This document shows positions 46,803 through 53,297 of a stretch of 53,297 bases of DNA, piece after piece. A model generated the notes under the pieces. That model was not told where the DNA came from and ran no database searches. It was given only the letters and a program-made list of their open reading frames with translations. Both the position numbers and the translations under genes were made by a program. The DNA comes from DASPMP01 sp035248725 (GTDB lineage: Bacteria; Gemmatimonadota; Gemmatimonadetes; Gemmatimonadales; Gemmatimonadaceae), in assembly GCA_035248725.1 (NCBI GenBank), contig DATFHG010000159.1, positions 1 through 53,297 of the forward strand, in the 5' to 3' direction. The stretch's first letter is position 1, and each line of letters begins with the position of its first letter.

Positions 46803-47924
46803 ATGCGCACACTTGACCGTTGCATCCCGCTTGCGCTGGCTGCCGGTGTACTGGCAGCGCAGCCGTTGATCGCACAGGAAACGCAGCCCACGACGCATAC
46901 CGTCGTGAAGGGCGACAATCTGTGGGATCTGTCCCAGAAATACCTCGGCAACGCGTTCCTCTGGCCGGAGATCTACCGTCTCAACAGGGACGTGGTGGAG
47001 GATCCGCACTGGATTTATCCGGGCGAGGTATTGCGCTTGCCGGGCGCCGGGCCCGTCGTCGCCGAGCAGCCCCCCACGGAAGCTCCGACGACCGCGGCTC
47101 CGACGAATGTCTCGCCGGTGAACCCTGAGCAACCGACTGTCTTCGGAAAGACGCAGACCTCGGGAATGATCAGCTCCGGCGGCGTGCTCACCGACACGAC
47201 CACCGTGAACGCGGCGCCCCCGCCGACCGTCCGCGCGGGTGAAGTCATCGCCGCGCCCTATGTCGATCGCGAAGGCGGTCCCCGCGGCTTCGGCCGCATC
47301 CTGAAAACGGGTGAGATCGCGGGTATCGCGGAGCACAGCGAGCGATATCGCTTTCAGGCCTACGACAAGATCTTCATCGATCCGCCGCCGGGCATGGTTG
47401 CGCCGGAAGGCGAGCGGTACCTCGCCTACAAGCTCGGACCGGTGCTGGAAAACCAGGGCCAGGTGATCATTCCGACGGGCATCGTCGAGGTGACGCGTGC
47501 TGCCCGCTCCGATGTCGCCGCCGTGGCGAAAGTCGTCAAAGCCTTCAACGAGCTCACTGCGTCCGATCGCCTCATCCCCATCGACACGCTGGGCGTAACG
47601 ACGACGGTGCGTCCGGTGCGGATCACGAATGGCGCGCGGTCGGAGATCAAATGGATCTACGGCGAGCCGGTGTTGCCGAGCGTTCAGAATTTCGTGGTGC
47701 TCGGCCTGTCGTCACAGGAAGGCGTGAAGATGGGAGACGAGGTGCTGATCTTCCTCCCGCAGACGAAACGCGACCGCGGTCAGCCGGCGGATCCCGAGAT
47801 CCCGATCAGCAAGGCGCAGGTGGTGCGCTCGACGCCGTATGGCGTTACCGCGGTGATCGTGGGACAGGAGCAGCCGGCCGTGAAGGAAGGAATGGCGGCG
47901 CGCATCATCGCGCGAATGCCGTAA
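46803..47924 (+). CDS. LysM-domain envelope protein
   Basis: A 373-residue exported protein with a signal peptide (about 1-24, ending PLIAQ) and one LysM domain (about 31-78: HTVVKGDNLWDLSQKYLGN, then IYPGEVLRLPG). LysM binds N-acetylglucosamine in peptidoglycan or chitin. A Thr/Pro-rich linker (about 80-140) leads to a long C-terminal region of beta-type sequence without catalytic motifs I can name. Could anchor to peptidoglycan at the periplasmic face. No clear ribosome binding site. Confidence 0.85.
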   Translation: MRTLDRCIPLALAAGVLAAQPLIAQETQPTTHTVVKGDNLWDLSQKYLGNAFLWPEIYRLNRDVVEDPHWIYPGEVLRLPGAGPVVAEQPPTEAPTTAAPTNVSPVNPEQPTVFGKTQTSGMISSGGVLTDTTTVNAAPPPTVRAGEVIAAPYVDREGGPRGFGRILKTGEIAGIAEHSERYRFQAYDKIFIDPPPGMVAPEGERYLAYKLGPVLENQGQVIIPTGIVEVTRAARSDVAAVAKVVKAFNELTASDRLIPIDTLGVTTTVRPVRITNGARSEIKWIYGEPVLPSVQNFVVLGLSSQEGVKMGDEVLIFLPQTKRDRGQPADPEIPISKAQVVRSTPYGVTAVIVGQEQPAVKEGMAARIIARMP

Positions 47925-47951
47925 CGACGCGCTGTTCTACGTGTATGAATG

Positions 47952-47995
47952 ACGCCGGTTGGCATGCAGGTGATGCCGGCCGGCGTTTAGATTTT
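47952..47995 (+). terminator. Terminator after the LysM gene
   Basis: A 14-position stem (ACGCCGGTTGGCAT with ATGCCGGCCGGCGT, two G-T wobbles) encloses a seven-base loop and is followed by TTAGATTTTC. It precedes the epimerase and Tol-Pal genes. Confidence 0.75.
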
Positions 47996-48030
47996 CACGC
48001 CAACCTTTCCGAGTGGCGCGGAGCGATTCA

Positions 48031-49008
48031 TTGGCAAAACGGGTCCTGGTAACAGGCGGCGCTGGCTTCATCGGCTCACACGTCGCCGACCACTTTCTCG
48101 AGGATGGCTGGACCGTTGATCTCCTCGACGACCTGTCGACCGGTAAACGTGACAACATCCCTTCGGGCGCGACCCTGCACGAGCTCGACATACGCTCGTC
48201 AGACGCCGTGCGGCTGGTTCGCGAGGGTGGCTACGACGTGATGGTGCACCTGGCTGCCCAGATGGATGTGCGAAAGAGCGTGGCCGATCCCGTGTTCGAC
48301 GCCGGCATCAACATCTTGGGATCGCTGAATGTTCTCGAAGCCGTGCGCGCCGCCGGACGGTCGCACGCGTGTCGCGTCGTTTTCTCCTCGAGTGGCGGCG
48401 CCATCTACGGTGACTTCGTGACGCCTCCGAACGTCGAGACCGTTCCGAAGGATCCGGAGTCGCCGTACGCCATCGCAAAGCTGAGCGTCGAGCATTATCT
48501 GGCGTACTATGGCCGCGTCCATGGCGTGGATGCCGTTGCCCTGCGCTACGGCAACGTGTATGGGCCGCGACAGGATCCGCATGGCGAGGCGGGCGTGGTC
48601 GCCATCTTCTGCGGCCGGATTCTCGAGGGCAGGTCGCTGACGGTGTTCGGGGATGGCAAGCAGACGCGCGACTACGTCTACGTGTCCGATGTCGCGCGCG
48701 CGACGGTGACGGCCGCGACGCACTCCCTTCCGCGGTTGGACCGTCTGGATTCCCGCAGCTTCAACGTCGGAACAGGTCGCGGCACCTCGGTCCTCGAGAT
48801 CGCGCACACCTTGCAGCGTGTCTCCGGAATGGACGTCGCGATCGAATTCGCGCCTGCGCGCGCCGGCGAACAGCAGCATTCGTTCGTCGACGTGACCAAG
48901 GCGTCGCGTGCGCTCGGTTGGCAGCCCTCGGTCACGCTGGACGACGGTCTCGCACGCAGCTTCCGCTGGTTCGCCTCGCGCCGGCAGTCGATGGCGGCGC
49001 GCGCATGA
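48031..49008 (+). CDS. NAD-dependent sugar-nucleotide epimerase/dehydratase (UDP-glucose 4-epimerase-like)
   Basis: A 325-residue extended SDR with TGGAGFIGSHVADHFLEDG at the start, the LDDLSTGKRDN region, catalytic YAIAK in SPYAIAKLSVEHY and LRYGNVYGPRQDP. Most like GalE-type 4-epimerases acting on UDP-glucose or UDP-GlcNAc; specificity not resolved. TTG 48031 is preferred over GTG 48013 because GGAG lies eight bases upstream. Its TGA overlaps the tolQ ATG (ATGA), an unusual pairing with the Tol-Pal cluster. Confidence 0.9.
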   Translation: MAKRVLVTGGAGFIGSHVADHFLEDGWTVDLLDDLSTGKRDNIPSGATLHELDIRSSDAVRLVREGGYDVMVHLAAQMDVRKSVADPVFDAGINILGSLNVLEAVRAAGRSHACRVVFSSSGGAIYGDFVTPPNVETVPKDPESPYAIAKLSVEHYLAYYGRVHGVDAVALRYGNVYGPRQDPHGEAGVVAIFCGRILEGRSLTVFGDGKQTRDYVYVSDVARATVTAATHSLPRLDRLDSRSFNVGTGRGTSVLEIAHTLQRVSGMDVAIEFAPARAGEQQHSFVDVTKASRALGWQPSVTLDDGLARSFRWFASRRQSMAARA

Positions 49009-49754
49009 ATCCGGTCGTGATCTTCGCCCAGGTGGGCGGCGCCATACCCTCGTCACCGCTCGAGCTCATTCGCCAGGCGACGCCCGTCACGCAGGCCGTG
49101 CTCATCGTCCTCGCCGTGCTCTCGCTCATCAGCTGGGCAGTGATCTTCGGCGTATGGATCCAGCTGTCGACGGCGCACACGCGCGCCGCGAAGTTCGCCG
49201 CTGATTTCGATCGCACCAGACGCATGGACGAAGCGAACGCCCTCGCACGCCGCTCGACGAAGAACGCGCTGGCGCGTCTGTTCCTCACCGCATCGCATTT
49301 CATGATCGAGGCGCGGGGCGCCACGCTGCGTATCAAGGAGACCGTCACCGCGGATACGGGTACCGTGCCCAACACGACGCTCACGGGCTCGCAGGTGGAG
49401 GCGCTCCACCTGCTGCTCGATGCCGAGGCGGATACGGAACGGGAGCGCCTGGGACGATACACGCCATGGCTGGCCACCATCGGTTCCGTGAGTCCGCTGC
49501 TTGGCCTTCTCGGTACCGTGATCGGCGTCATCCAGGCGTTCATCGGCATCGCGACCAAGGGGTCGGGCAATCTGTCGGCGGTTGCGCCAGGGGTCGCGGA
49601 AGCGCTCGTGGCGACGGCGGCGTCTCTCGCGGTCGCGATTCCGGCCACCTTCGGCTACAACATCCTCGCGTCGCGCGTCAATCGCTTCGACAGCGCGATG
49701 GAGCGGTTCAACGCGGCGGTCATCGCCCGCTTCGCGCGCGAGGGGCAGATCTAG
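49005..49754 (+). CDS. tolQ: Tol-Pal proton channel subunit TolQ (MotA/ExbB family)
   Basis: Inner-membrane proton channel subunit that energises TolA with TolR. The 249-residue protein has three membrane helices: about residues 26-51, 155-180 (SVSPLLGLLGTVIGV), and 196-220 (LVATAASLAVAIPATFGY). Between the first and second is the cytoplasmic loop. It heads tolR-tolA-tolB-pal-cpoB, which tells TolQ apart from ExbB. ATG overlaps the epimerase stop by four bases; the frame upstream is part of that gene. Confidence 0.93.
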   Translation: MNPVVIFAQVGGAIPSSPLELIRQATPVTQAVLIVLAVLSLISWAVIFGVWIQLSTAHTRAAKFAADFDRTRRMDEANALARRSTKNALARLFLTASHFMIEARGATLRIKETVTADTGTVPNTTLTGSQVEALHLLLDAEADTERERLGRYTPWLATIGSVSPLLGLLGTVIGVIQAFIGIATKGSGNLSAVAPGVAEALVATAASLAVAIPATFGYNILASRVNRFDSAMERFNAAVIARFAREGQI

Positions 49755-50168
49755 GTGGCACGGCGGCGCCGAGAGCGACTCGAGCTCAACGCCGACATCA
49801 ACGTCGTGAATCTCATCGACGTGATGCTATTGTTGCTGGTGGTATTCATGATCACGGCGCCCATGATGACGGGTGGCGTCGACATCTCGCTGCCACGCGC
49901 CGACGCACGACCGCTCGAGTCGAAGAGCGGACTCACGGTGACGATCACGCGCGCCGGGGACATTCTCGTGGATGAAACGCGGATGTCGTTCAGCGAGTTC
50001 CGCGGTGCGTTCAAGGCGCTCGCTGCTCAACGCGGCAAGCAGGGACTCTATCTCCGCGCGGACGCCGGCGTGGACTATGGAATCGTGGTCCGCGTGCTCG
50101 CGATCATGCGCGCGGCAGGCGTCGGCGACGTGGGCCTCGTGACGGAACCCGAGGACATTCCGCAGTGA
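49755..50168 (+). CDS. tolR: Tol-Pal system protein TolR (ExbD family)
   Basis: Partner of TolQ in proton-driven force generation. The 137-residue protein has one membrane helix (about 18-38), where INVVNLIDVMLLLLVVFMI contains the conserved proton-carrying Asp, then a periplasmic domain. GTG 49755 directly follows the tolQ stop. Ends four bases into tolA. Confidence 0.93.
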   Translation: MARRRRERLELNADINVVNLIDVMLLLLVVFMITAPMMTGGVDISLPRADARPLESKSGLTVTITRAGDILVDETRMSFSEFRGAFKALAAQRGKQGLYLRADAGVDYGIVVRVLAIMRAAGVGDVGLVTEPEDIPQ

Positions 50169-50869
50169 GCGCCGTTGCGGATACGTCCGCCCGGTCCGTC
50201 GGCGTCACGGCCTCGGTCGTTGCGTCGCTGATCCTCCACGCGGGGATCCTCGCCGCATTCCTCGGGTTGCGCGCGAGCCGACCAGCCGCGCTGCCGCCCA
50301 TCTATCGCGTGAACATCGTTGCGGCGGCGCCGGGGGCGGCCGCCGAAGGCGCCGTTGCGCCGACGACGCCCGCCGACGCGGACACGAAGGCGCCCCCACG
50401 CCCCAAAACGGATCAAGAGGTCAATCCGATCCCGGCCAAGACGCCGCCGCGGCGGGTACCGAAGCTCGCGACGCCCAACGTGTCCAAGACGCGAGTGGAC
50501 CGAAACGCGCCAGCTCCGGTCGCGGGCGGTGGCGAAACCGGGGGCAAGGGCACCGATGTCGCCAATATCCGCACGGAGGGGATCGATTTCCCGTATCCGG
50601 CGTATCTCGAGAACATCGTGCGGCAGATCGCACTGCGGTTCAAGCCGCCGCGCGGCTCGCAACTCAAGGCCGAGGTGATGTTCCTGATCCGTCGCGACGG
50701 CAGCATCAGTCCCGTGCAATTCCGGCAACGATCGGGTTCCTTTACGTTCGATCTCGAGGCGCAAGGCGCGGTGGAGTCCGCGGCCACGGCGTTTGGTCCG
50801 CTGCCGAACGGTTTTCGCGATGACGTGCTGCCCGTCATCTTCGCCTTCGATCCTCGTCTCATCCGTTGA
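50165..50869 (+). CDS. tolA: TolA/TonB-like periplasm-spanning protein
   Basis: Links the TolQR motor to Pal and TolB across the periplasm. The 234-residue protein has one N-terminal membrane helix (about 14-37, ASVVASLILHAGILAAFLG), a Pro/Ala/Lys-rich linker (about 55-135) and a TonB-C/TolA-like C-terminal domain (about 140-234, with SGSFTFDLEAQGAVESA). By sequence it is TonB-like; its place between tolR and tolB assigns it to TolA. GTG 50165 overlaps tolR. Confidence 0.85.
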   Translation: MSAVADTSARSVGVTASVVASLILHAGILAAFLGLRASRPAALPPIYRVNIVAAAPGAAAEGAVAPTTPADADTKAPPRPKTDQEVNPIPAKTPPRRVPKLATPNVSKTRVDRNAPAPVAGGGETGGKGTDVANIRTEGIDFPYPAYLENIVRQIALRFKPPRGSQLKAEVMFLIRRDGSISPVQFRQRSGSFTFDLEAQGAVESAATAFGPLPNGFRDDVLPVIFAFDPRLIR

Positions 50870-52185
50870 TGCGTCGCGTGTTCCCGGCCGCCGTGGCGGC
50901 CCTGCTGTTCGTCGCACCGGCAGCTTCGCTTCACGCGCAGGACACCACGACGAAGGGCGTCCGCATCGGACTGCGGTACGACCCATCCACGAAGCCGGGC
51001 GTCGTCGTGCTTCCAATGACTGGCGCGTACGGAGATTCCATCCGGGCGATCATCGAGCGCGATCTGGATTATTCCGATCGGCTGACGATTGTGACGCTGA
51101 GTAGCAGCGACGGTTTTCTCCTTACGGGGTCGACGCCAAAGGGCGCGCCGGTCCCGCTGAACTACGCGCTGTTCGCGAAGCTCGCTGCCGCGGCCGTCGT
51201 CCAGGCGACACCGACGGCGACTGGCGTCCACGTCACCCTTCACGACGTCGCCGCAGGAAAGGTCGCGAGCGTCGACGAGTTCTCGCTGCCGCAGGAGCCG
51301 CTGAGCCGTGATTGGCGCCTGGCGGTCCATGCCATCGCGGACGTCATTCAGGAGCGCATCACGGGACAGCGCGGCTTCGCGGCGAGTCGGATCGCATTCA
51401 TCCGCGGCCCCGGCATCTGGATGATCGACAGCGACGGTGAGTTCGAGATCTCGATCCCCAGCGCCGGCGCGGCCATGTCGCCGTCGTGGCATCCGTCCGG
51501 ATCCATGATCGCGTACAACACGTATGGCCCCGACTCGCGCATCGTCATCTACGACCTGCGAACCCGCAAAGCGCGGGATTTCGGGGCGCAACGCAACACG
51601 ACGAACGTGACCCCGGTGTTCACGCCCGACGGTCACTCGATCGTGTATTCGCTGAGCAGCGAGAACGGGGCAGATCTGTATCTCATGCCCCTCGAGGGGG
51701 ACGCCTTCCCGCGACGGCTCACCGTCGGCCGGGGCTCGAACAACGTGCAGCCGACGTTCAGTCCGGACGGCAATCGGATTGCGTTCATGAGCGACCGGCC
51801 TGGCCACCCTGAGGTTTATATTATGGACGCCGATGGCACGAACGCCGATATCTTTACTGCGTTTGACTTTGGCGATCAGAATTACCGGGCCAGTCCGGAC
51901 TGGTCACCGGACGGTTTGCAGGTCACGTTTCAGACGCGCATCGACAACCGTTTTCAGATCTTCACGATGTCCGTTCGCGATCGCCAGCCCAAGCAGCTGA
52001 CGAGCGAAGGAGAGAACGAAGATCCGTCGTGGGCACCGGATGGACGGCACGTGGTGTTCTCGTCGACGCGCAGTGGCGCACGGCAGTTATGGATTCTGGA
52101 TACCGAGTCGGGCCGGCTCCGTCAGCTGACGAAGGTTGGCGGGTCGCGCTTACCGGCATGGTCGCCGAGGCTGGCGCCACCGTGA
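50869..52185 (+). CDS. tolB: Tol-Pal system beta-propeller protein TolB
   Basis: Periplasmic protein that binds Pal and regulates Tol-Pal during constriction. The 438-residue protein has a signal peptide (about 1-24, ending SLHAQ), an N-terminal alpha/beta domain (about 30-160), and a six-blade propeller with repeated PD40 motifs (for example SPSWHPSGSMIAYNTYGPD, PTFSPDGNRIAFMSDRPGH, SPDWSPDGLQVTFQTR). ATG 50869 shares a base with the tolA stop. Confidence 0.96.
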   Translation: MRRVFPAAVAALLFVAPAASLHAQDTTTKGVRIGLRYDPSTKPGVVVLPMTGAYGDSIRAIIERDLDYSDRLTIVTLSSSDGFLLTGSTPKGAPVPLNYALFAKLAAAAVVQATPTATGVHVTLHDVAAGKVASVDEFSLPQEPLSRDWRLAVHAIADVIQERITGQRGFAASRIAFIRGPGIWMIDSDGEFEISIPSAGAAMSPSWHPSGSMIAYNTYGPDSRIVIYDLRTRKARDFGAQRNTTNVTPVFTPDGHSIVYSLSSENGADLYLMPLEGDAFPRRLTVGRGSNNVQPTFSPDGNRIAFMSDRPGHPEVYIMDADGTNADIFTAFDFGDQNYRASPDWSPDGLQVTFQTRIDNRFQIFTMSVRDRQPKQLTSEGENEDPSWAPDGRHVVFSSTRSGARQLWILDTESGRLRQLTKVGGSRLPAWSPRLAPP

Positions 52186-52248
52186 CGTAGGTGGGCCTCT
52201 TCCGTCTAGTGTTGGGCAGTGCAGCGAACCCATCAACCCCTTCGAACG

Positions 52249-52878
52249 ATGACTGTTACGACTCGCTTTCTTCCGCTGGTTCTCGCAATGCTGTCGGTGG
52301 CAGCGATCGATGCCTGCAAGAAGGCGGCGCCGCCCCCGGAGCCGGCCGTGGACACCGCGGCGATCCGTCGTGCGCGTGAAGACTCCATCGCCCGCGAAGA
52401 GCAGGCCCGTGCGGCAGCCGCGGAAGCGGCGCGTCTCCGCGCCCGGCAGGACAGCATCGATCGCGCGAATGCCGCTGCGGAAGCGGCCCGTCGCGACGCC
52501 GAATCGTTGCGGACCGCCGTCACGTCGATGATCAACTTCGACTTCGACAAGTCCGATCTCCGGTCCGACGCCCAGGCGAACCTGGATGCGAAGATCCCGA
52601 TCCTGCTGGCGAACTCCAACGTCACCATCCGCATCTCCGGACACGCCGACGAGCGCGGTTCCTCGGAGTACAACCTGGCCCTCGGCCAGCGTCGCGCGGC
52701 GGCGGCCAAGAGGTACCTCGTACAGCGCGGTGTCGCGGAATCGCGCATCGAAACGACGAGCTTCGGTGAAGAGCGTCCGGTCTGCACCACGGCCGACGAA
52801 TCATGCTATGCGCAGAATCGTCGCGACGAGTTCGAGATCACGGCCGGCGGCCCGAATTTGGTACGTCCGGGCAACTGA
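52249..52878 (+). CDS. pal: Peptidoglycan-associated lipoprotein Pal
   Basis: Outer-membrane lipoprotein that holds the membrane to peptidoglycan. The 209-residue protein has a signal peptide with lipobox AIDAC (Cys23), a charged Ala/Arg/Glu-rich coiled-coil stretch (about 35-85, with repeated ARQDSI and AREE), and an OmpA-like domain (about 95-200) with ISGHADERGSSEYNLALGQRRA. ATG 52249 is taken because the signal peptide begins there, although the frame is open ten codons upstream. Confidence 0.96.
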   Translation: MTVTTRFLPLVLAMLSVAAIDACKKAAPPPEPAVDTAAIRRAREDSIAREEQARAAAAEAARLRARQDSIDRANAAAEAARRDAESLRTAVTSMINFDFDKSDLRSDAQANLDAKIPILLANSNVTIRISGHADERGSSEYNLALGQRRAAAAKRYLVQRGVAESRIETTSFGEERPVCTTADESCYAQNRRDEFEITAGGPNLVRPGN

Positions 52879-53297
52879 TGAAGGGTTGGTTGTTCCTCAT
52901 GCCGGTGGCGGCGCTTGCCGTCACCGGCTGCATGGCGAGCAAGGCTGACGTTCGCCTGTTGCAGGACGAAATCCGTACGCTGCGCGCCATGCAGGGACGC
53001 GCCGACACCTCGCAGCGCCGCCAGGTGGACTCGGCGCTCGTCATGCTGGCGCGCACGAACGACTCCGTGCGGGTGCTCGGCCAGCGCCTGGGCGCCTTCC
53101 AGGCGACCATCGGCGGTGAGCTCTACGAGATGGGCAAGCAGCTGATCACGATCCAGGAGCTCGCGGGAATGAGCTCCAAGCGCATCATGGAGCTGCGGTC
53201 CACGATGGAGGAGCGCGCGCAATCCATGACGGCGACGCCGACCGACAGCGCCGCCGCGACCGCACCGGCGGCGCCCGGCCCCGCACAGCTTTTCCAG
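52878..53297 (+). CDS. cpoB: Tol-Pal system protein CpoB/YbgF, truncated by window edge
   Basis: Periplasmic coordinator of Tol-Pal with peptidoglycan synthesis. About 140 residues are present: a lipobox-like AVTGC (Cys18), then a coiled-coil region (about 24-110, VRLLQDEIRTLRAMQGR, LVMLARTNDSVRVLGQ) and an Ala/Pro/Thr-rich linker running off the window. The TPR domain of CpoB would lie beyond the edge. The possible lipid anchor differs from E. coli CpoB, which is soluble. ATG 52878 shares a base with the pal stop. Confidence 0.85.
   Translation, partial: MKGWLFLMPVAALAVTGCMASKADVRLLQDEIRTLRAMQGRADTSQRRQVDSALVMLARTNDSVRVLGQRLGAFQATIGGELYEMGKQLITIQELAGMSSKRIMELRSTMEERAQSMTATPTDSAAATAPAAPGPAQLFQ

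Overview
The window is a densely packed, GC-rich chromosomal stretch with about 59 protein genes and one tRNA, and no gene-free gap longer than about 115 bases. It has no transposases, integrases, CRISPR arrays or prophage genes. An outer membrane is implied by complete Tol-Pal genes and BamD. A member of the Gemmatimonadota or a near relative is the best inference, from three things: myo-inositol-phosphate synthase paired with an inositol-type CDP-alcohol phosphotransferase, a ribosomal alpha cluster lacking rpsD, and a Pal linker rich in DSI/AR repeats. No rRNA is present to confirm this.

Layout. Positions 1-4080 (minus strand) hold a serine hydrolase, a sodium:solute symporter, an A-type Fe-S carrier and the start of a glucosamine-6-phosphate deaminase. 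From 4153 on, nearly everything is on the plus strand. 4153-7380 holds small lipoproteins around the phosphatidylinositol-phosphate synthase/Ino1 pair. 7380-11674 encodes E1-alpha, E1-beta and E2 of a 2-oxoacid dehydrogenase with small unknown genes. 11671-17452 carries a PHP phosphoesterase, a pteridine-reductase-like SDR, thioredoxin reductase, an MBL hydrolase, aspartase, an Rrf2 regulator and an unknown protein. After a minus-strand tRNA-Leu(CAG) come smpB, a cell-wall amidase, pyrD and pyrF, then rpmJ-rpsM-rpsK-rpoA-rplQ-rpmB.

23391-34067 is a surface-sugar block: gmd-rmd (GDP-D-rhamnose), wbpD-wbpB-wbpE-wbpA (UDP-2,3-diacetamido-glucuronate) and ugd (UDP-glucuronate), with carB embedded. 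34068-46730 is housekeeping: TPR protein, bamD, nadD, secA, radC, rel, uvrB, tsaE, tsaB, rimI, ssb. 46803-53297 covers envelope functions: a LysM protein, a sugar-nucleotide epimerase and tolQ-tolR-tolA-tolB-pal-cpoB, the last cut by the window edge.

Much of the content serves the envelope: inositol lipid head groups, nucleotide sugars, peptidoglycan hydrolysis, outer-membrane assembly and constriction. Many genes overlap by 1-17 bases, implying translational coupling. I see no clearly new multi-gene system. The best leads are the inositol-lipid pair, an SDR lacking its catalytic tyrosine, carB inside the sugar block, and AT-rich -10 boxes placed right in front of start codons.
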